Positions 1 to 9,443 of a DNA stretch of 64,000 bases are shown here, piece after piece. The DNA is from Nitrospira sp. (GTDB lineage Bacteria > Nitrospirota > Nitrospiria > Nitrospirales > Nitrospiraceae). The position numbers were made by a program, and so were the translations under genes. The notes under the pieces were generated by a model that was not told where the DNA came from, made no database searches, and was given only the letters and a program-made list of their open reading frames with translations. Location of the stretch: contig SWDG01000025.1 in NCBI GenBank assembly GCA_005116965.1, forward strand, positions 16,344 through 80,343, written 5' to 3'. Positions within the stretch are counted from its first letter, which is position 1, and each line of letters opens with the position of its first letter.

Positions 1-154
1 TCGGCACCAGGTCCAGCGTCTGGACGATGAGCTAGTGGAGACAAGTCCGAGGAGGTTAACTAACCCAGAAAACGCGCCCCAGCCGGACCCTCACCGAGAA
101 GGGGCTCAGACGCCTACCAACGAAACAATTGAATTTAAAGCGAATATTAGACAC

Positions 155-244
155 GGAGGGGTGACGGAGCGGCCGAACGTGCCGGTCTTGAAAACCGGAG
201 ATGGGGTAACTCATCCGCGAGTTCAAATCTCGCCCCCTCCGCCA
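155..244 (+). tRNA. tRNA-Ser (anticodon TGA)
   Basis: A complete class II tRNA. The acceptor stem GGAGGGG (155-161) pairs with CCCCTCC (234-240), followed by discriminator G and an encoded CCA. The anticodon stem CCGGT/ACCGG encloses the loop CTTGAAA, giving anticodon TGA (189-191). The long variable arm expected for serine tRNA is present. A reading frame runs through it by chance. Confidence 0.96.
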
Positions 245-313
245 TATATCTGTAGGACCTTCGCTCACAAGACCCTCTGGTGTCATCGCTTGAAGAAAGG
301 CTGGTCACCGAAA

Positions 314-550
314 ATGACCCAGGCCGTGACTTATAAGGGATTCACCATTCAACCTGCGCTTCGGCAGCTCGTGGATACCGGCCAATGGGAATTGAATGTC
401 TTTATTTCATGGACCACTGAGGACGAGGAGGACAGTCGGCATTTCGTGAAGACTGGTCGGTATGCAACTGAGGATGAAGCGACGGTCCAGTGCATAACCT
501 ATGGTCAACAGATCGTGGACGGCCAGGTTCCCGGCTCATCGGTTGGTTAA
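314..550 (+). CDS. small uncharacterised protein (78 aa)
   Basis: I do not recognise a named family. The protein starts MTQAVTYKGF and is rich in acidic and aromatic residues, without a signal peptide or membrane segment, so it is probably cytosolic. The frame stays open upstream through the tRNA-Ser gene. I therefore chose the internal ATG at 314, the first start after the tRNA. The composition (alternating charged and hydrophobic residues, Trp in the core) looks like a real alpha/beta domain, not a chance frame. The next frame begins inside or just before its stop, which suggests translational coupling. Confidence 0.6.
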   Translation: MTQAVTYKGFTIQPALRQLVDTGQWELNVFISWTTEDEEDSRHFVKTGRYATEDEATVQCITYGQQIVDGQVPGSSVG

Positions 551-962
551 TACCACCAACCATCCGAATAGTCAGCGCTCACGGAGGCACGTCATACGAC
601 TCGCTCTGGCTCTGCTTTTCACCCTTTTGAGCGCTTGTGCCGATCTCAAACCCGATCAGGCTTCGAATCCAACTGGCAGTCTATCAAACCAGGAACGTGA
701 GGCACTGCATCGGCAGGCTCGTGACGATGCGCAACAGTCTCGCGAACGGTACATCGCGACCACCCGGCCCGCTCTTCAACTGAAGTTTTCACAGGAATAC
801 CCCACCATGAACGAAGCAGACCTTGAACTCCTGGTCAATGATGCGTTGGAGAAGGGGTTGCGATCGGCGGCTGGGCACCAAGCGGATGGTCCCATCAGGC
901 AGCCCCAAATGGATTGTATGTCTTCCTCATGGAGAAATTCTGCTTTTTCAAATTGCTGTTAG
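501..962 (+). CDS. putative small lipoprotein, start uncertain
   Basis: The frame contains a hydrophobic stretch ending in LLSAC, a fair lipobox, so the product is probably exported and lipid-anchored after cleavage before Cys. The mature part is polar, with a helical, Arg/Gln/Glu-rich segment. The ATG at 501 lies well inside the preceding gene. A TTG at 543 overlaps its stop by 8 nt and leaves a short n-region, so it may be the true start. The C-terminus is low complexity and could reflect a late frameshift. No family is recognised. Confidence 0.5.
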   Translation: MVNRSWTARFPAHRLVNTTNHPNSQRSRRHVIRLALALLFTLLSACADLKPDQASNPTGSLSNQEREALHRQARDDAQQSRERYIATTRPALQLKFSQEYPTMNEADLELLVNDALEKGLRSAAGHQADGPIRQPQMDCMSSSWRNSAFSNCC

Positions 963-1082
963 CGAACATTATGCGCAAGGACTTACTTGATGCAGTCTAT
1001 GTGGGGACAGAAAAGAACAGACAGCGAGAGGATGTAATTGGAGATCGTAACAGCTGACCCGGTACAAGTGATGGAGGAATCC

Positions 1083-1391
1083 ATGGACAGTGGGAAATGT
1101 GGGATCGATCCGATTACAATTCAGACCATACGGCAATGTCTAGAAAAGCAATTTTCAGGCGTAACGTTCAGTCAGAATATCAGGCCGACGTTTGTCTTTC
1201 ACCACGGCGTCGAGAAGCACTCTTGGCACGTGGTCTTTAACGAGCAGTTTTTAGCTGACCACATGGCCATCGAGGAGTTGGAGCATTTTGTAGAGAGCAA
1301 GGTGATCTCGAAGGTCCTCAAGAATCCAGGGAAACGAATTCAGATTTCGAAGTTTGGAGACATCACTGTCGAAGAGAAAAATCCATCGTAG
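1083..1391 (+). CDS. small uncharacterised protein (102 aa)
   Basis: The start was chosen at ATG 1083 because GGAGG (1073-1077) lies five bases upstream. A longer frame from TTG 1038 has no such site. The product begins MDSGKCGIDP and has a predicted alpha/beta pattern with a helix around IEELEHFVESKVI and no export signal. I recognise no motif. It stands alone between the lipoprotein and another small frame on the same strand. Confidence 0.6.
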   Translation: MDSGKCGIDPITIQTIRQCLEKQFSGVTFSQNIRPTFVFHHGVEKHSWHVVFNEQFLADHMAIEELEHFVESKVISKVLKNPGKRIQISKFGDITVEEKNPS

Positions 1392-1537
1392 GTATACAGC
1401 GGCTTGACAGGAATGCGCCTAGATCGACACGCGATGCGCATGCTACCGAATGGCATCTGTAACCGACAGACCATCGCCAGCCAAACTGGCTGGGAGATGC
1501 GAATGTTGGCACCACACCGTCAACCCACGAGGACATC

Positions 1538-1756
1538 ATGGCCAACTACCCGCAACAGATACCATTCCAACGGTTACTGGTTCGATTTGTCTCGACGTCC
1601 ACGCCGATCGAACGGCATCTGCTGGCCGGCAAGCAGCTCACGGACACCGAACGTGATGTGATCTATAACACCGTACTCATCCTTCAAGCGGCGTTAGAAG
1701 TGTGGCAGAAAAAGCACAGCAGATCTCCGCGGAAAAGACCTCGTCATGATCATTAA
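1538..1756 (+). CDS. small uncharacterised protein (72 aa)
   Basis: It begins MANYPQQIPF behind an AGGA box four bases before the ATG. The middle, TDTERDVIYNTVLILQAAL, is a plausible amphipathic helix, and the tail is strongly basic (KKHSRSPRKRPRHDH), which could bind nucleic acid or membrane. No family is recognised. Two overlapping frames on the same strand are less protein-like and were left out. Confidence 0.5.
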   Translation: MANYPQQIPFQRLLVRFVSTSTPIERHLLAGKQLTDTERDVIYNTVLILQAALEVWQKKHSRSPRKRPRHDH

Positions 1757-1890
1757 TGGTCATGACGCTGGCGCGAGCCAACGGTTTTGGTACCGGGCGT
1801 TTCGAGACCCACCGTCCTATTCCAATGCCAGCACTCGGAGGAGGAACAGTTGATCCAGCAGCTCACCGCGAACATGTACAGGAGTCAGCC

Positions 1891-2448
1891 ATGAAGACAA
1901 GTCTCGCGATGCTCATGAGCATGTGCGCACTGATCCTGGCAAGCTGTGCAGGAATAGAGTCGAGACAGCCCCTGCACACTGTTGCGTCGGTGGACCTCGC
2001 CCGTTACGCCGGAACGTGGTATGAGATTGCGCGGCTCCCCATGTGGTTTCAGCGCCACTGCATCGACTCCAAGGCCGTCTATACGATTCGTCCTGATGGC
2101 ACGATCGGCGTGCACAACGAATGCGTGACCGATACCGGGGGGCTCGATCAAGTCGACGGTATCGCGACGATAGTGGATACACACACGAATGCGAAACTGG
2201 CCGTCACGTTCGACAATTTCTTCGCGCGGCTTGTGGGCCCGTCCAGAGACGGTAACTATTGGATCCTCGATCTCGACCCGGATTATCAGACGGCTGTTGT
2301 CGGCACGCAGAACCGCCGCTATCTCTGGATACTATCCCGCAGCCCACATCTTGACGATGTGACCTACCAACGTGTGGTCGGGAAAGCTCAGCAACTTGGC
2401 TTTCCCGTTTCAGACCTGATCCGAGCGAAACGCCGCTCACCCATGTAA
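1891..2448 (+). CDS. blc: outer-membrane lipocalin (Blc-like)
   Basis: A bacterial lipocalin, a lipid- or fatty-acid-binding eight-stranded barrel anchored in the outer membrane. The ATG at 1891 has AGGAG just upstream and starts MKTSLAML. A signal sequence ends in the lipobox LILASC. The first structurally conserved region of lipocalins is visible as YAGTWYEIARLPMWFQ, followed by the Cys-containing strand typical of Blc (NECVTD) and the late WILSRSP motif. At 185 aa it is the usual length. The longer upstream frame from 1756 adds a non-signal segment and is not used. Confidence 0.92.
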   Translation: MKTSLAMLMSMCALILASCAGIESRQPLHTVASVDLARYAGTWYEIARLPMWFQRHCIDSKAVYTIRPDGTIGVHNECVTDTGGLDQVDGIATIVDTHTNAKLAVTFDNFFARLVGPSRDGNYWILDLDPDYQTAVVGTQNRRYLWILSRSPHLDDVTYQRVVGKAQQLGFPVSDLIRAKRRSPM

Positions 2449-2549
2449 CGGCCGTGATGCGCGCAGACTGCCCAGTTGACACTCGCCTCTCCACCACGTA
2501 GGTTTTCCATTTTTTCAACCTCGCACTGACTCAACCGGACACGCACACC

Positions 2550-3095
2550 ATGGACTGGTCGTTACTCATCGGCCTTCTGACGTTCATCATCTGCACAGGA
2601 GCAGGGATATACTTTTGGCGTGGATTCGTTGATCGACTGAGGAACGACTTCCGGGCTGAGCAGCCCGCTCTGCGCATCACCAACCTCTCGGCGTTCCACG
2701 CCGGAGATGTCATCACACTGACGCCTGACTTGGAGAACGTCGGGCAAGGAGTCGCGTACGATTGCGTGCTTCAGCTCAGCGGATGGGAGGGCAGTTTTTC
2801 GGTCAAAGCCCTGTATCCTCATGGGCCTCGGTATCACAAGCACTCAATCCCCATCGTGCTGGGGCCGGCCACACCGATCCGCGTGAAACCACTCAGCCGG
2901 TGCTATTTGAGATTAGTCTGCCGTGATCGCTGGGAGCAGCCGTACGAATATTGGTATCCCGTGACCCAAGTAGAGAATCTGAACACTCGCCTGTATGACG
3001 TTCACATCAACCTTGCACAACCTGAACTGACTGAGCCGAACCCATCTCTCTGGAAAATATGGAAACTCCTTCGGAAGATTTCTGCCCATGATTGA
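2550..3095 (+). CDS. membrane-anchored protein of unknown function (181 aa)
   Basis: An N-terminal transmembrane helix (about residues 4-24, LLIGLLTFIICTGAGIYFW) is followed by a soluble domain of mostly beta pattern. That domain may be Ig-like: the segment GDVITLTPDLENVGQGVAYDCVLQL resembles a CARDB-type adhesion fold. No enzyme motif is visible. The ATG at 2550 is the first start after the lipocalin, but I see no clear ribosome site. Confidence 0.6.
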   Translation: MDWSLLIGLLTFIICTGAGIYFWRGFVDRLRNDFRAEQPALRITNLSAFHAGDVITLTPDLENVGQGVAYDCVLQLSGWEGSFSVKALYPHGPRYHKHSIPIVLGPATPIRVKPLSRCYLRLVCRDRWEQPYEYWYPVTQVENLNTRLYDVHINLAQPELTEPNPSLWKIWKLLRKISAHD

Positions 3096-3352
3096 CCTGA
3101 CAAGACCGGCATCCTTTCCAGGCGCGGACGACAGTTCCGTAGGGATGGGATCACGCTGGATGGGCAATTCCTGGCCTTCACCGGTTTGAACGCCGAGGAG
3201 CGATACCAGGCCCCCTTGAACCCTTGCATTCTGAATTCCTGAACCGTACCATTTACTCCACCATCACAGGGGATAGCCGTGCTCATGAGGACCCCTGTAA
3301 GACTTCAGCGAGCCGTTCGACTGACACACGTAACCAATGAAGGAGAGCCCCG

Positions 3353-3772
3353 ATGCCACCTACAGTTCAGATCGATCCAATCGTGAAGATCACGAAGACT
3401 GATGAGGAATGGAAGAAACAACTGCCCCCCGCCGCCTATCGTGTCTTGCGGCATGAAGATACAGAGAGAGCATTCGTCAACGCACTGCATGACAACCATG
3501 AGTCAGGGATCTATTACTGCGCCGGCTGTGACTTACCGCTCTTCTCATCCGAGCACAAGTTTGACAGCCGTACCGGTTGGCCCAGCTTCTGGCAGCCGAT
3601 CGATCCACGCGTAATCGAAACTCACACCGATTCCAAATTCTTCATGTCCAGAACGGAAGCCCATTGCGCGCGATGTGAGGGCCACCAGGGCCACGTCTTT
3701 AAAGATGGGCCGAGGCCCACCGGCCTGCGGTACTGTATCAACGGTGTCGCGTTGAAATTCGTGGCCGGCTGA
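3353..3772 (+). CDS. msrB: peptide-methionine (R)-S-oxide reductase MsrB
   Basis: Reduces methionine-R-sulfoxide in damaged proteins. Two CxxC pairs that bind structural zinc are present (CAGC near residue 47 and CARC near residue 101), with the family block RTGWPSFW and the catalytic Cys in RYCING close to the C-terminus. The active site usually reads RYCINS, so the Gly is a mild variant. AAGGAG precedes the ATG by seven bases. At 139 aa it is a single-domain cytosolic form, without an MsrA fusion or signal peptide. Confidence 0.95.
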   Translation: MPPTVQIDPIVKITKTDEEWKKQLPPAAYRVLRHEDTERAFVNALHDNHESGIYYCAGCDLPLFSSEHKFDSRTGWPSFWQPIDPRVIETHTDSKFFMSRTEAHCARCEGHQGHVFKDGPRPTGLRYCINGVALKFVAG

Positions 3773-3919
3773 TCGGTACGACTCATTACCATCTTCCTCT
3801 CGATCACAGGGGTTCCCGCCCACCACAGCGCACACCCTGCCGTGGCTCGAGCCCCACTGGCACTCCGCCGTTCATTCACGGTACAATCCTCCACCACGGA
3901 TCATCAAGGCAACGTTGCG

Positions 3920-5200
3920 ATGTTCTCCCGCATACTACCGTACACATTTCTTGGGCTGGCTCCGCTGCTTCTTTCGTGCAGTGAGTCATCCAGCCTATTC
4001 AGCTCGAAAACATCCCCTTGTTCTCTTTTGACAGTTGCAGACGTGGAACGGGTGCTTGGAGAACCAGTTCAGGAGGGGACCCTGGCTGATCCAACAACCT
4101 GTCTCTTCAAAGCCCACCGGAATGCGGGAAATGCCGTCACGATCCAGCTGGACAAAGCACCTGGTACGGACCGACGGGCATGGTTCAATAAAGAGCGTCT
4201 GCGCCGCGACAGCTATCTTGTTCCAGGCCTGGGCGATGGAGCGGTGCGAATTGACTCCTCTCCGACCCTGTCCCGGCTGACCTTCATGCATAGAGACGCG
4301 TTTGTGACCGTGATCGTCTCTTCGACCCAACAGAAACAACTTGGTGAATCGGTCACCCAATTGAGCAGGACCGCCGCAACCCGATACGGCGCATCCTTGA
4401 CGGCCACGCTCCCTCCCTCCGCCCCACCCTCCATGTCTGACCGTGGAACCCACACTGAGACCGTCGCTCCACCGGCCCCCGTCACGCTCACACAAACACG
4501 TCATGCCCCGTCAGGTACCCAGCTCGGACCAAAGAAAGCGACGTCGTTTGATCCGACGAGCCTGGTTGGAACCTGGCATACGCATCTCACACAAGGGACG
4601 ACCCAGCACGACCTGCTCCTCATCATTCAGCCCAATCTCACGTGGTCACTCTCATCCATGATGCAGTTTGACGGAATTTTGAATGCTGAAGCAGGTCTGT
4701 GGTCACTTGAGCGAGCCAACACGTTCAAGGGCCTTGGATGGAAAGGGACCTACCGCAAGGCGACGTCCAAATCGTTCACGAGTACCGGCAGTGTTCAGGC
4801 GACCTGGACAAGACTGTCGATCGATCAAAACCCCGCGCGCATTCCAGCCGAGCTCTGGAAACTCCGACAGGACGCCACCAGCATACCGGTTTTTCAACTC
4901 AAGACTGTTGATTCTGATCTCGTCGGCCAATGGGAGGGATCCGGTACCTATGCCGGAGGTTCCGCCTCCTTCGTGTGGCTCATCAAACCCTCCGCCGCGA
5001 CTGATCTGCTGATTGTCAATACGCTGCGCGGGACCGTGCACACCAAAGACGGCATCCCACAACTCCAACCTGTTCAAAAGCAGCACCAACGCGTCAGCGT
5101 CATCGCCTTCCATGACCGAGGATTTACCACGGCGGATGGGAAGACCAACCTCCGATGGACCAAGGTTCGTTCTGAACCGACGGAAGACCGTCAACTGTAG
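3920..5200 (+). CDS. large lipoprotein with DUF3558-like N-terminal part
   Basis: The ATG at 3920 gives a signal sequence ending LLLSC, a lipobox. The mature N-terminus has CSLLTVADVERVLGEPV and a later Cys in TTCLFKA, a pattern like the DUF3558/sensor-domain lipoproteins of other bacteria. A Pro/Thr/Ser-rich linker (about residues 165-210) leads to two beta-rich C-terminal units. Both carry a VGTW/VGQW motif (LVGTWHTH and LVGQWEGS), so they are probably duplicated lipocalin-like domains. No catalytic residue can be named. A longer upstream frame is open but lacks export logic. Confidence 0.65.
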   Translation: MFSRILPYTFLGLAPLLLSCSESSSLFSSKTSPCSLLTVADVERVLGEPVQEGTLADPTTCLFKAHRNAGNAVTIQLDKAPGTDRRAWFNKERLRRDSYLVPGLGDGAVRIDSSPTLSRLTFMHRDAFVTVIVSSTQQKQLGESVTQLSRTAATRYGASLTATLPPSAPPSMSDRGTHTETVAPPAPVTLTQTRHAPSGTQLGPKKATSFDPTSLVGTWHTHLTQGTTQHDLLLIIQPNLTWSLSSMMQFDGILNAEAGLWSLERANTFKGLGWKGTYRKATSKSFTSTGSVQATWTRLSIDQNPARIPAELWKLRQDATSIPVFQLKTVDSDLVGQWEGSGTYAGGSASFVWLIKPSAATDLLIVNTLRGTVHTKDGIPQLQPVQKQHQRVSVIAFHDRGFTTADGKTNLRWTKVRSEPTEDRQL

Positions 5201-5246
5201 CGATCCCCTCTTTGGTCGCGTAGCCTTTCGAAAAGGATCCCCTCTC

Positions 5247-6140
5247 ATGGCAGACACAAAAGCTCGCATCGGATTCGTCGGTGTAGGTCGGATGGGGGCC
5301 AATATGGCCAGACGCCTGAAGGATCACGGGTACCGCATCGCGGCAGTTCAGGATCGTCATGCCACCGCATCGCAGTCGCTGGCACTTGAACTGGATTCGG
5401 AAGCAGCCGCGTCACCGGCGCGGGTCGCGGAAATATCCGATATCGTCATCACCGTCGTATCGGACGACGCGGCGATGCGGGACATTTATGCGGAGATGGA
5501 CGCAACCAGCCTGATGGCCCACGCGAAAGATCGACTGTTTATCAACTGTGCGACTCTTACGCCGGCGCTTCACATCGACATCGAACAGGCCGTTGAACGG
5601 CAGGGTGGTGCAGCCCTTGAAGCCTGTATGGCAAGCAGTATCACCCAGGCTCGGCAGGGCACCCTGTATCTCATGTGTGGGGGCAAGCAGAACGTGTTCA
5701 ACCGGGCTCGCCCGGTGCTGAACAGCCTCGGTACGATCGTACGATATATCGGCCCAGCTGGAGAAGCGGCAACAGTGAAAGCGCTCGTGAACATGGTGAT
5801 GAACAGCAATACCGCCGCGCTGGCTGAAGGGTTAGGACTGGGGAAGGCACTGGGAATTGATCTGACTCTCCTGCGCGAGGTATTCAGTCAAACCGGAGCT
5901 GCCTCGCGAGTACTGGAAACAGATGGAGAAGATATGCAGCTCCGTGCGCACGACTGTTACTTTTCAGCAGCCCACGCCGCGAAAGACTCGGCCATCGCGC
6001 TCGACTTGGCCAAAGGAGCCGGCCTCTCCCTACCACTCGCACAGGCAACATTGAACCAATATCGACGATTGATTGAATTGGGCAAAGGTGATCTGGATAA
6101 ATCTGCGATTGCCGAACTGACGTTCCCTGATCGGCTCTGA
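5247..6140 (+). CDS. NAD(P)-dependent beta-hydroxyacid dehydrogenase (HIBADH/GarR family)
   Basis: Oxidises a short 3-hydroxyacid, or in some members reduces a small aldehyde acid; the exact substrate cannot be read. The Rossmann fold starts at once with GFVGVGRMGANMARRL (GxGxxG). The substrate loop and catalytic Lys lie in GEAATVKALVNMVM near residue 175, and the C-terminal helical domain contains KDSAIALDLAKGAG. The start was taken at ATG 5247 behind AAAGGA; the 375-residue frame would include antisense-like sequence inside the preceding gene. At 297 aa it is standard length. Confidence 0.88.
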   Translation: MADTKARIGFVGVGRMGANMARRLKDHGYRIAAVQDRHATASQSLALELDSEAAASPARVAEISDIVITVVSDDAAMRDIYAEMDATSLMAHAKDRLFINCATLTPALHIDIEQAVERQGGAALEACMASSITQARQGTLYLMCGGKQNVFNRARPVLNSLGTIVRYIGPAGEAATVKALVNMVMNSNTAALAEGLGLGKALGIDLTLLREVFSQTGAASRVLETDGEDMQLRAHDCYFSAAHAAKDSAIALDLAKGAGLSLPLAQATLNQYRRLIELGKGDLDKSAIAELTFPDRL

Positions 6141-6449
6141 TTGCCAGCAACCTTCAGCTCATTGCAGGAATCTCGCTGTGCAAGGAAGGAGCACCACTGT
6201 CCTCCAAACCCTACGCTAGGGTTCCACGCATAGAACTGGTTGATATCCTGAATGTTGTGTCAGTCACATGGAAAATCAGACGATCCCCTCGTTCTCTACA
6301 ACCTTCACAGGTGAAAACACTAACAGTCCGTGTAGCAAGCTAACAAACTGATTTCATTGAAAGATTTAGTTGATCTCTATTGGTACGGATGATGCCACAT
6401 CTCCTTACGTAACATTTGGCCCACATGAGCCTTCAACCTGGAGGGCGTA
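6141..6449. other. intergenic region, nothing certain
   Basis: No convincing frame, RNA gene or strong hairpin is visible. It leads into the 27-residue membrane microprotein and may hold its promoter. Confidence 0.4.
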
Positions 6450-6533
6450 ATGACGTATATCGTGGGACTGCTATCGTTTGTACTGTTGTTCGCCCTGGGA
6501 GTCGGAGCTGCCTTCATCGTGACGAGCCTGTGA
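6450..6533 (+). CDS. 27-aa single-helix membrane microprotein
   Basis: A tiny frame behind a good ribosome site (GGAGGG at 6440-6445, four bases before ATG). The product is almost entirely one hydrophobic helix (VGLLSFVLLFALGVGAAFIV) with a minimal soluble end. Its size and shape recall the small helper subunits of respiratory complexes (CydX, CcoQ type), but no sequence identity to a named one can be claimed. It stands alone between two intergenic stretches. A similar 27-residue frame occurs at 34489. Confidence 0.5.
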   Translation: MTYIVGLLSFVLLFALGVGAAFIVTSL

Positions 6534-6804
6534 TGGCATAACCACAAGCAGGCAGCCCACTCATTCAGAAACCACTCGGCCAGAGTATCCATCGCAGAGA
6601 GGTCGGCTCTCAGCTTGATGCTTGCTTGAGCGCACTCAAAAGAATGCCTGATCTCTTTATTGCCTGCTATGATAAGGAATTGGATCGGCAAAAAACTGAT
6701 GTTGAGAAGTTCCGGAGGGACACCACAGCTCTAACAAATCCCACGGAGGGTCAACGGCCAGAATTACAGAACAACCGCTCGACTCTTGACGTAACATCAA
6801 GCTG

Positions 6805-7377
6805 TTACATGAAGAACCGTCGAACCTGTTCCTGAGGGACACAACCAACGAGCAAATCCCCGTCCGGAGATACGAGGAGGGGAACTCCATTTTGACCCGT
6901 TGCATGCCAAGCTGTTTCCCATTTCTGCGCAACGACCTGGTTCTCCCCATCAATATCTTCAGTGAAATATTCTCCCGCCAACTGCTTCAACACAAGCGGA
7001 TCGGAAATATCTCGACCATCGCACCAAAAGGCACGGTAGGTTCGCTGAACAAAGTCCATTCCGTTCTGTAAATCCTTTCGCAAGAGCGCAACCGCTTGTT
7101 CAATCGCCGGCAGGGTATTGGGCTTTCCAGGCGGCAATGCAATTGGCAATCCCGGCGCCAATCGCTGCACCATGGCAACTTCGTGCCGCAATTCCGCCCC
7201 CAACGAGCCCTCCCACGGTTTCATGGGACGGGGCAACTGCGGTGCATGCTGAACCCCACGCCACTCGCACCGGCCGACCACACCCATCTCGTGCAGCCGT
7301 TCATGCAGTGCATAACAAAATGGGCAATTAAAATCGCCATAGAGCAGAAATCGATCAGATGCAGGAGTGGAATTCAT
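6805..7377 (-). CDS. DsbA-family thioredoxin-fold oxidoreductase
   Basis: A 190-residue thioredoxin-fold protein of the DsbA / 2-hydroxychromene-2-carboxylate isomerase / FrnE group. The active-site motif CPFC lies near residue 18 after the first beta strand (FLLYGDFNCPFC). A helical insertion follows, and the cis-Pro loop is in NGVPLLVSPDG near residue 164. No signal peptide is visible, so a cytosolic FrnE-like dithiol role is more likely than a periplasmic one. It is a single gene, with the sensor kinase next to it on the same strand. Confidence 0.8.
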   Translation of the reverse strand: MNSTPASDRFLLYGDFNCPFCYALHERLHEMGVVGRCEWRGVQHAPQLPRPMKPWEGSLGAELRHEVAMVQRLAPGLPIALPPGKPNTLPAIEQAVALLRKDLQNGMDFVQRTYRAFWCDGRDISDPLVLKQLAGEYFTEDIDGENQVVAQKWETAWHATGQNGVPLLVSPDGDLLVGCVPQEQVRRFFM

Positions 7378-7508
7378 GACGACACTGTACCGAAGTGGCG
7401 AGAGAGAGTCTAGCCCTAGATATACCGCTATAGAGCGTAAGAAAGTTCCGATGAATCAAAACTTTCAGACAGCAATCAGCCCACACGGTTCTTCGATGTT
7501 TGGTGGAA

Positions 7509-9443
7509 TCAGGAGTTGGCTTGTTGTAACAGCTCTTGAAGACTTGCACGAAGTATCGGCAACGTCAACGGCTTCGTCATGACTTTATCCATCCCAGCTT
7601 GGTGACACTTCTGGGCATCTTCATCGGAGGCATGGCCAGTGAGAGCCATGATGGGCAGATGGCTCGGTGTCCCTTCTTCGCGACGACGAACTTCTCGCGT
7701 GGCTTCATACCCATCCATCTCCGGCATCTCACAATCCATCAGGACAACGTTATACACTGTTCGAGTGATTGCTTCCACCGCTTCACGGCCCGTGCGAGCA
7801 ATTTCGACATGACAACCGAGCTTCTGCAAAAATTTGCAGGCCACCACCTGATTGATCTCATTATCATCCGCAACCAGTACTCGCAGAGGTCCGACCTGTT
7901 CTCCCATACTACGTTGATCCGTTCCCAAAGAAGATGCGGAGGCATCCCGATGTATCGCGGGCAAAAGATTGGTGGTGTAGGCGAATGTACTGCCCTGGCC
8001 AATCGAGCTCTCGACCGTAATGGCACCGCCCATCAGCTGGACAAGCTGATTACAGATCATGAGACCAAGTCCGGTTCCACCAAATTTTCTTGTCGTCGAT
8101 GCATCGGCTTGTGCATAGGCCTGAAAGAGACGTGCTTGCTGTTCAGGCGTCATCCCAATACCGGTATCCTGAATGCGCCACTGCAGAACGACTGAGTCCG
8201 ATCCCTCCATCCGTCCCTGTTTCAAGGAGACCGAGACCGTCACCCGTCCTCGTTCGGTGAATTTGATCGCATTTCCAACAAGATTAAAAAGAATCTGTCT
8301 CAACCTGATCGGATCCCCGCGGAACTCTCCTGGTACGTCAGGATCAATCTGCACTGAAACGGTGAGACCTTTCTTGGAGGCCAACCCCTTCGTCAATGTT
8401 GTCACGTCACAGATCAGTGATCGCAGGTTCACATTGGCCACTTCCAACGTCATCTTGCCGGCTTCAATTTTTGAAAAATCGAGAATGTCGTTCACCAGCG
8501 TCAGTAACGCATCCGCAGAACGATGCATCGTCTCGATGAGCTCCCGCTGCTGGTCGGTCAATGATGTGTCTTTAAGGAGCTGCGTGCACCCCAGTACCCC
8601 ATTCATCGGAGTCCGAAGTTCATGGCTCATGGTGGCGAGAAAGATGCCCTTTGCCCGCGTCGACTCCTCAGCCGCTTCTTTCGCTCGACGCAAGGCCACA
8701 TCGGACGTGATATCAAGCCCATAGGCACGAACGAGTTTCAATTCCTCAAGGGGAAAGAACGACCAGGCAATAACCCGATCAGCCACGACATGTTCAACCC
8801 GCATGAGAGCGGAATTGGTCGTGAGACATTCCTGCAACATGGCCGGTAGAACAGCCGGAAACATCACTTCGATCCCGGCTTCGAGTAGCCCACATTGAGC
8901 CATTAGATTGAGCATGCCGGTGTTGGCATACAGCATGGCACCCGTCGCATCAAACTCCACAATAGGATTCGGCGCATCCTCGGCCAGCCGTGCGGCGCGT
9001 TGCACATCTCTCTGAATCTCCATGGCATCGGTCAGATCACGGACCAGGACCATGCCACCGACTGGCACGCCCTGTTGGGTTCTGGGCCAGAACGAGAGCG
9101 AGAGCTCAAACTGAGTCCCATCCTCTCGATCCCAAAAGTGGGAAGGGATCACGACAAGCTCGCCGGTATTCACCATCCGCGTGAATGGACACTGGGTCGC
9201 CTCACTCTCGCCCGATGTGAAGCATCCAATAAGATCGTGAAACCCCAGTCCAATCACATCGCGTGTTTGCCCGACAAGTTGCTGGGCCACAGGATTCAGG
9301 AACAGAATGCGATTGTCGTGATCCAAGAAGAAGATGGCCTCCGGAACCGCCTCCAGGATCAGGCTCGTCTCCTCTCCTACCAGCACACGTGATTGCCCGG
9401 TCTTGGGTTGGGAATCAGAGGTTGAGGTGTTAAAGGCAGACAT
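7509..9443 (-). CDS. PAS-PAS hybrid sensor histidine kinase with receiver domain
   Basis: A soluble hybrid kinase of 644 aa. Two PAS domains (about 25-140 and 150-250) precede the dimerisation domain with phospho-acceptor His274 in SHELRTP. The ATPase domain shows the N box (Asn391), DTGIG (426-430) and GGTGLG (455-460). A C-terminal receiver (about 520-640) has the acidic pair Asp526/Asp527, phospho-acceptor Asp570 in LMDCEMP and Lys in TKPL. No transmembrane segment is seen, so it senses an internal signal. There is no cognate regulator beside it and no HPt domain, so its output partner is elsewhere. Confidence 0.95.
   Translation of the reverse strand: MSAFNTSTSDSQPKTGQSRVLVGEETSLILEAVPEAIFFLDHDNRILFLNPVAQQLVGQTRDVIGLGFHDLIGCFTSGESEATQCPFTRMVNTGELVVIPSHFWDREDGTQFELSLSFWPRTQQGVPVGGMVLVRDLTDAMEIQRDVQRAARLAEDAPNPIVEFDATGAMLYANTGMLNLMAQCGLLEAGIEVMFPAVLPAMLQECLTTNSALMRVEHVVADRVIAWSFFPLEELKLVRAYGLDITSDVALRRAKEAAEESTRAKGIFLATMSHELRTPMNGVLGCTQLLKDTSLTDQQRELIETMHRSADALLTLVNDILDFSKIEAGKMTLEVANVNLRSLICDVTTLTKGLASKKGLTVSVQIDPDVPGEFRGDPIRLRQILFNLVGNAIKFTERGRVTVSVSLKQGRMEGSDSVVLQWRIQDTGIGMTPEQQARLFQAYAQADASTTRKFGGTGLGLMICNQLVQLMGGAITVESSIGQGSTFAYTTNLLPAIHRDASASSLGTDQRSMGEQVGPLRVLVADDNEINQVVACKFLQKLGCHVEIARTGREAVEAITRTVYNVVLMDCEMPEMDGYEATREVRRREEGTPSHLPIMALTGHASDEDAQKCHQAGMDKVMTKPLTLPILRASLQELLQQANS

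Noticed and set aside
35-313. Long plus-strand frame reading through tRNA-Ser
   Set aside because: It crosses a perfect tRNA gene; the coding part is taken to begin at ATG 314.
5013-5246. N-terminal extension of the hydroxyacid dehydrogenase
   Set aside because: Lies in the preceding lipoprotein gene; the Rossmann fold starts right after ATG 5247.
7536-8195. 219-aa frame antisense to the histidine kinase
   Set aside because: Lies wholly inside a well-supported gene on the other strand, with shadow-like composition.
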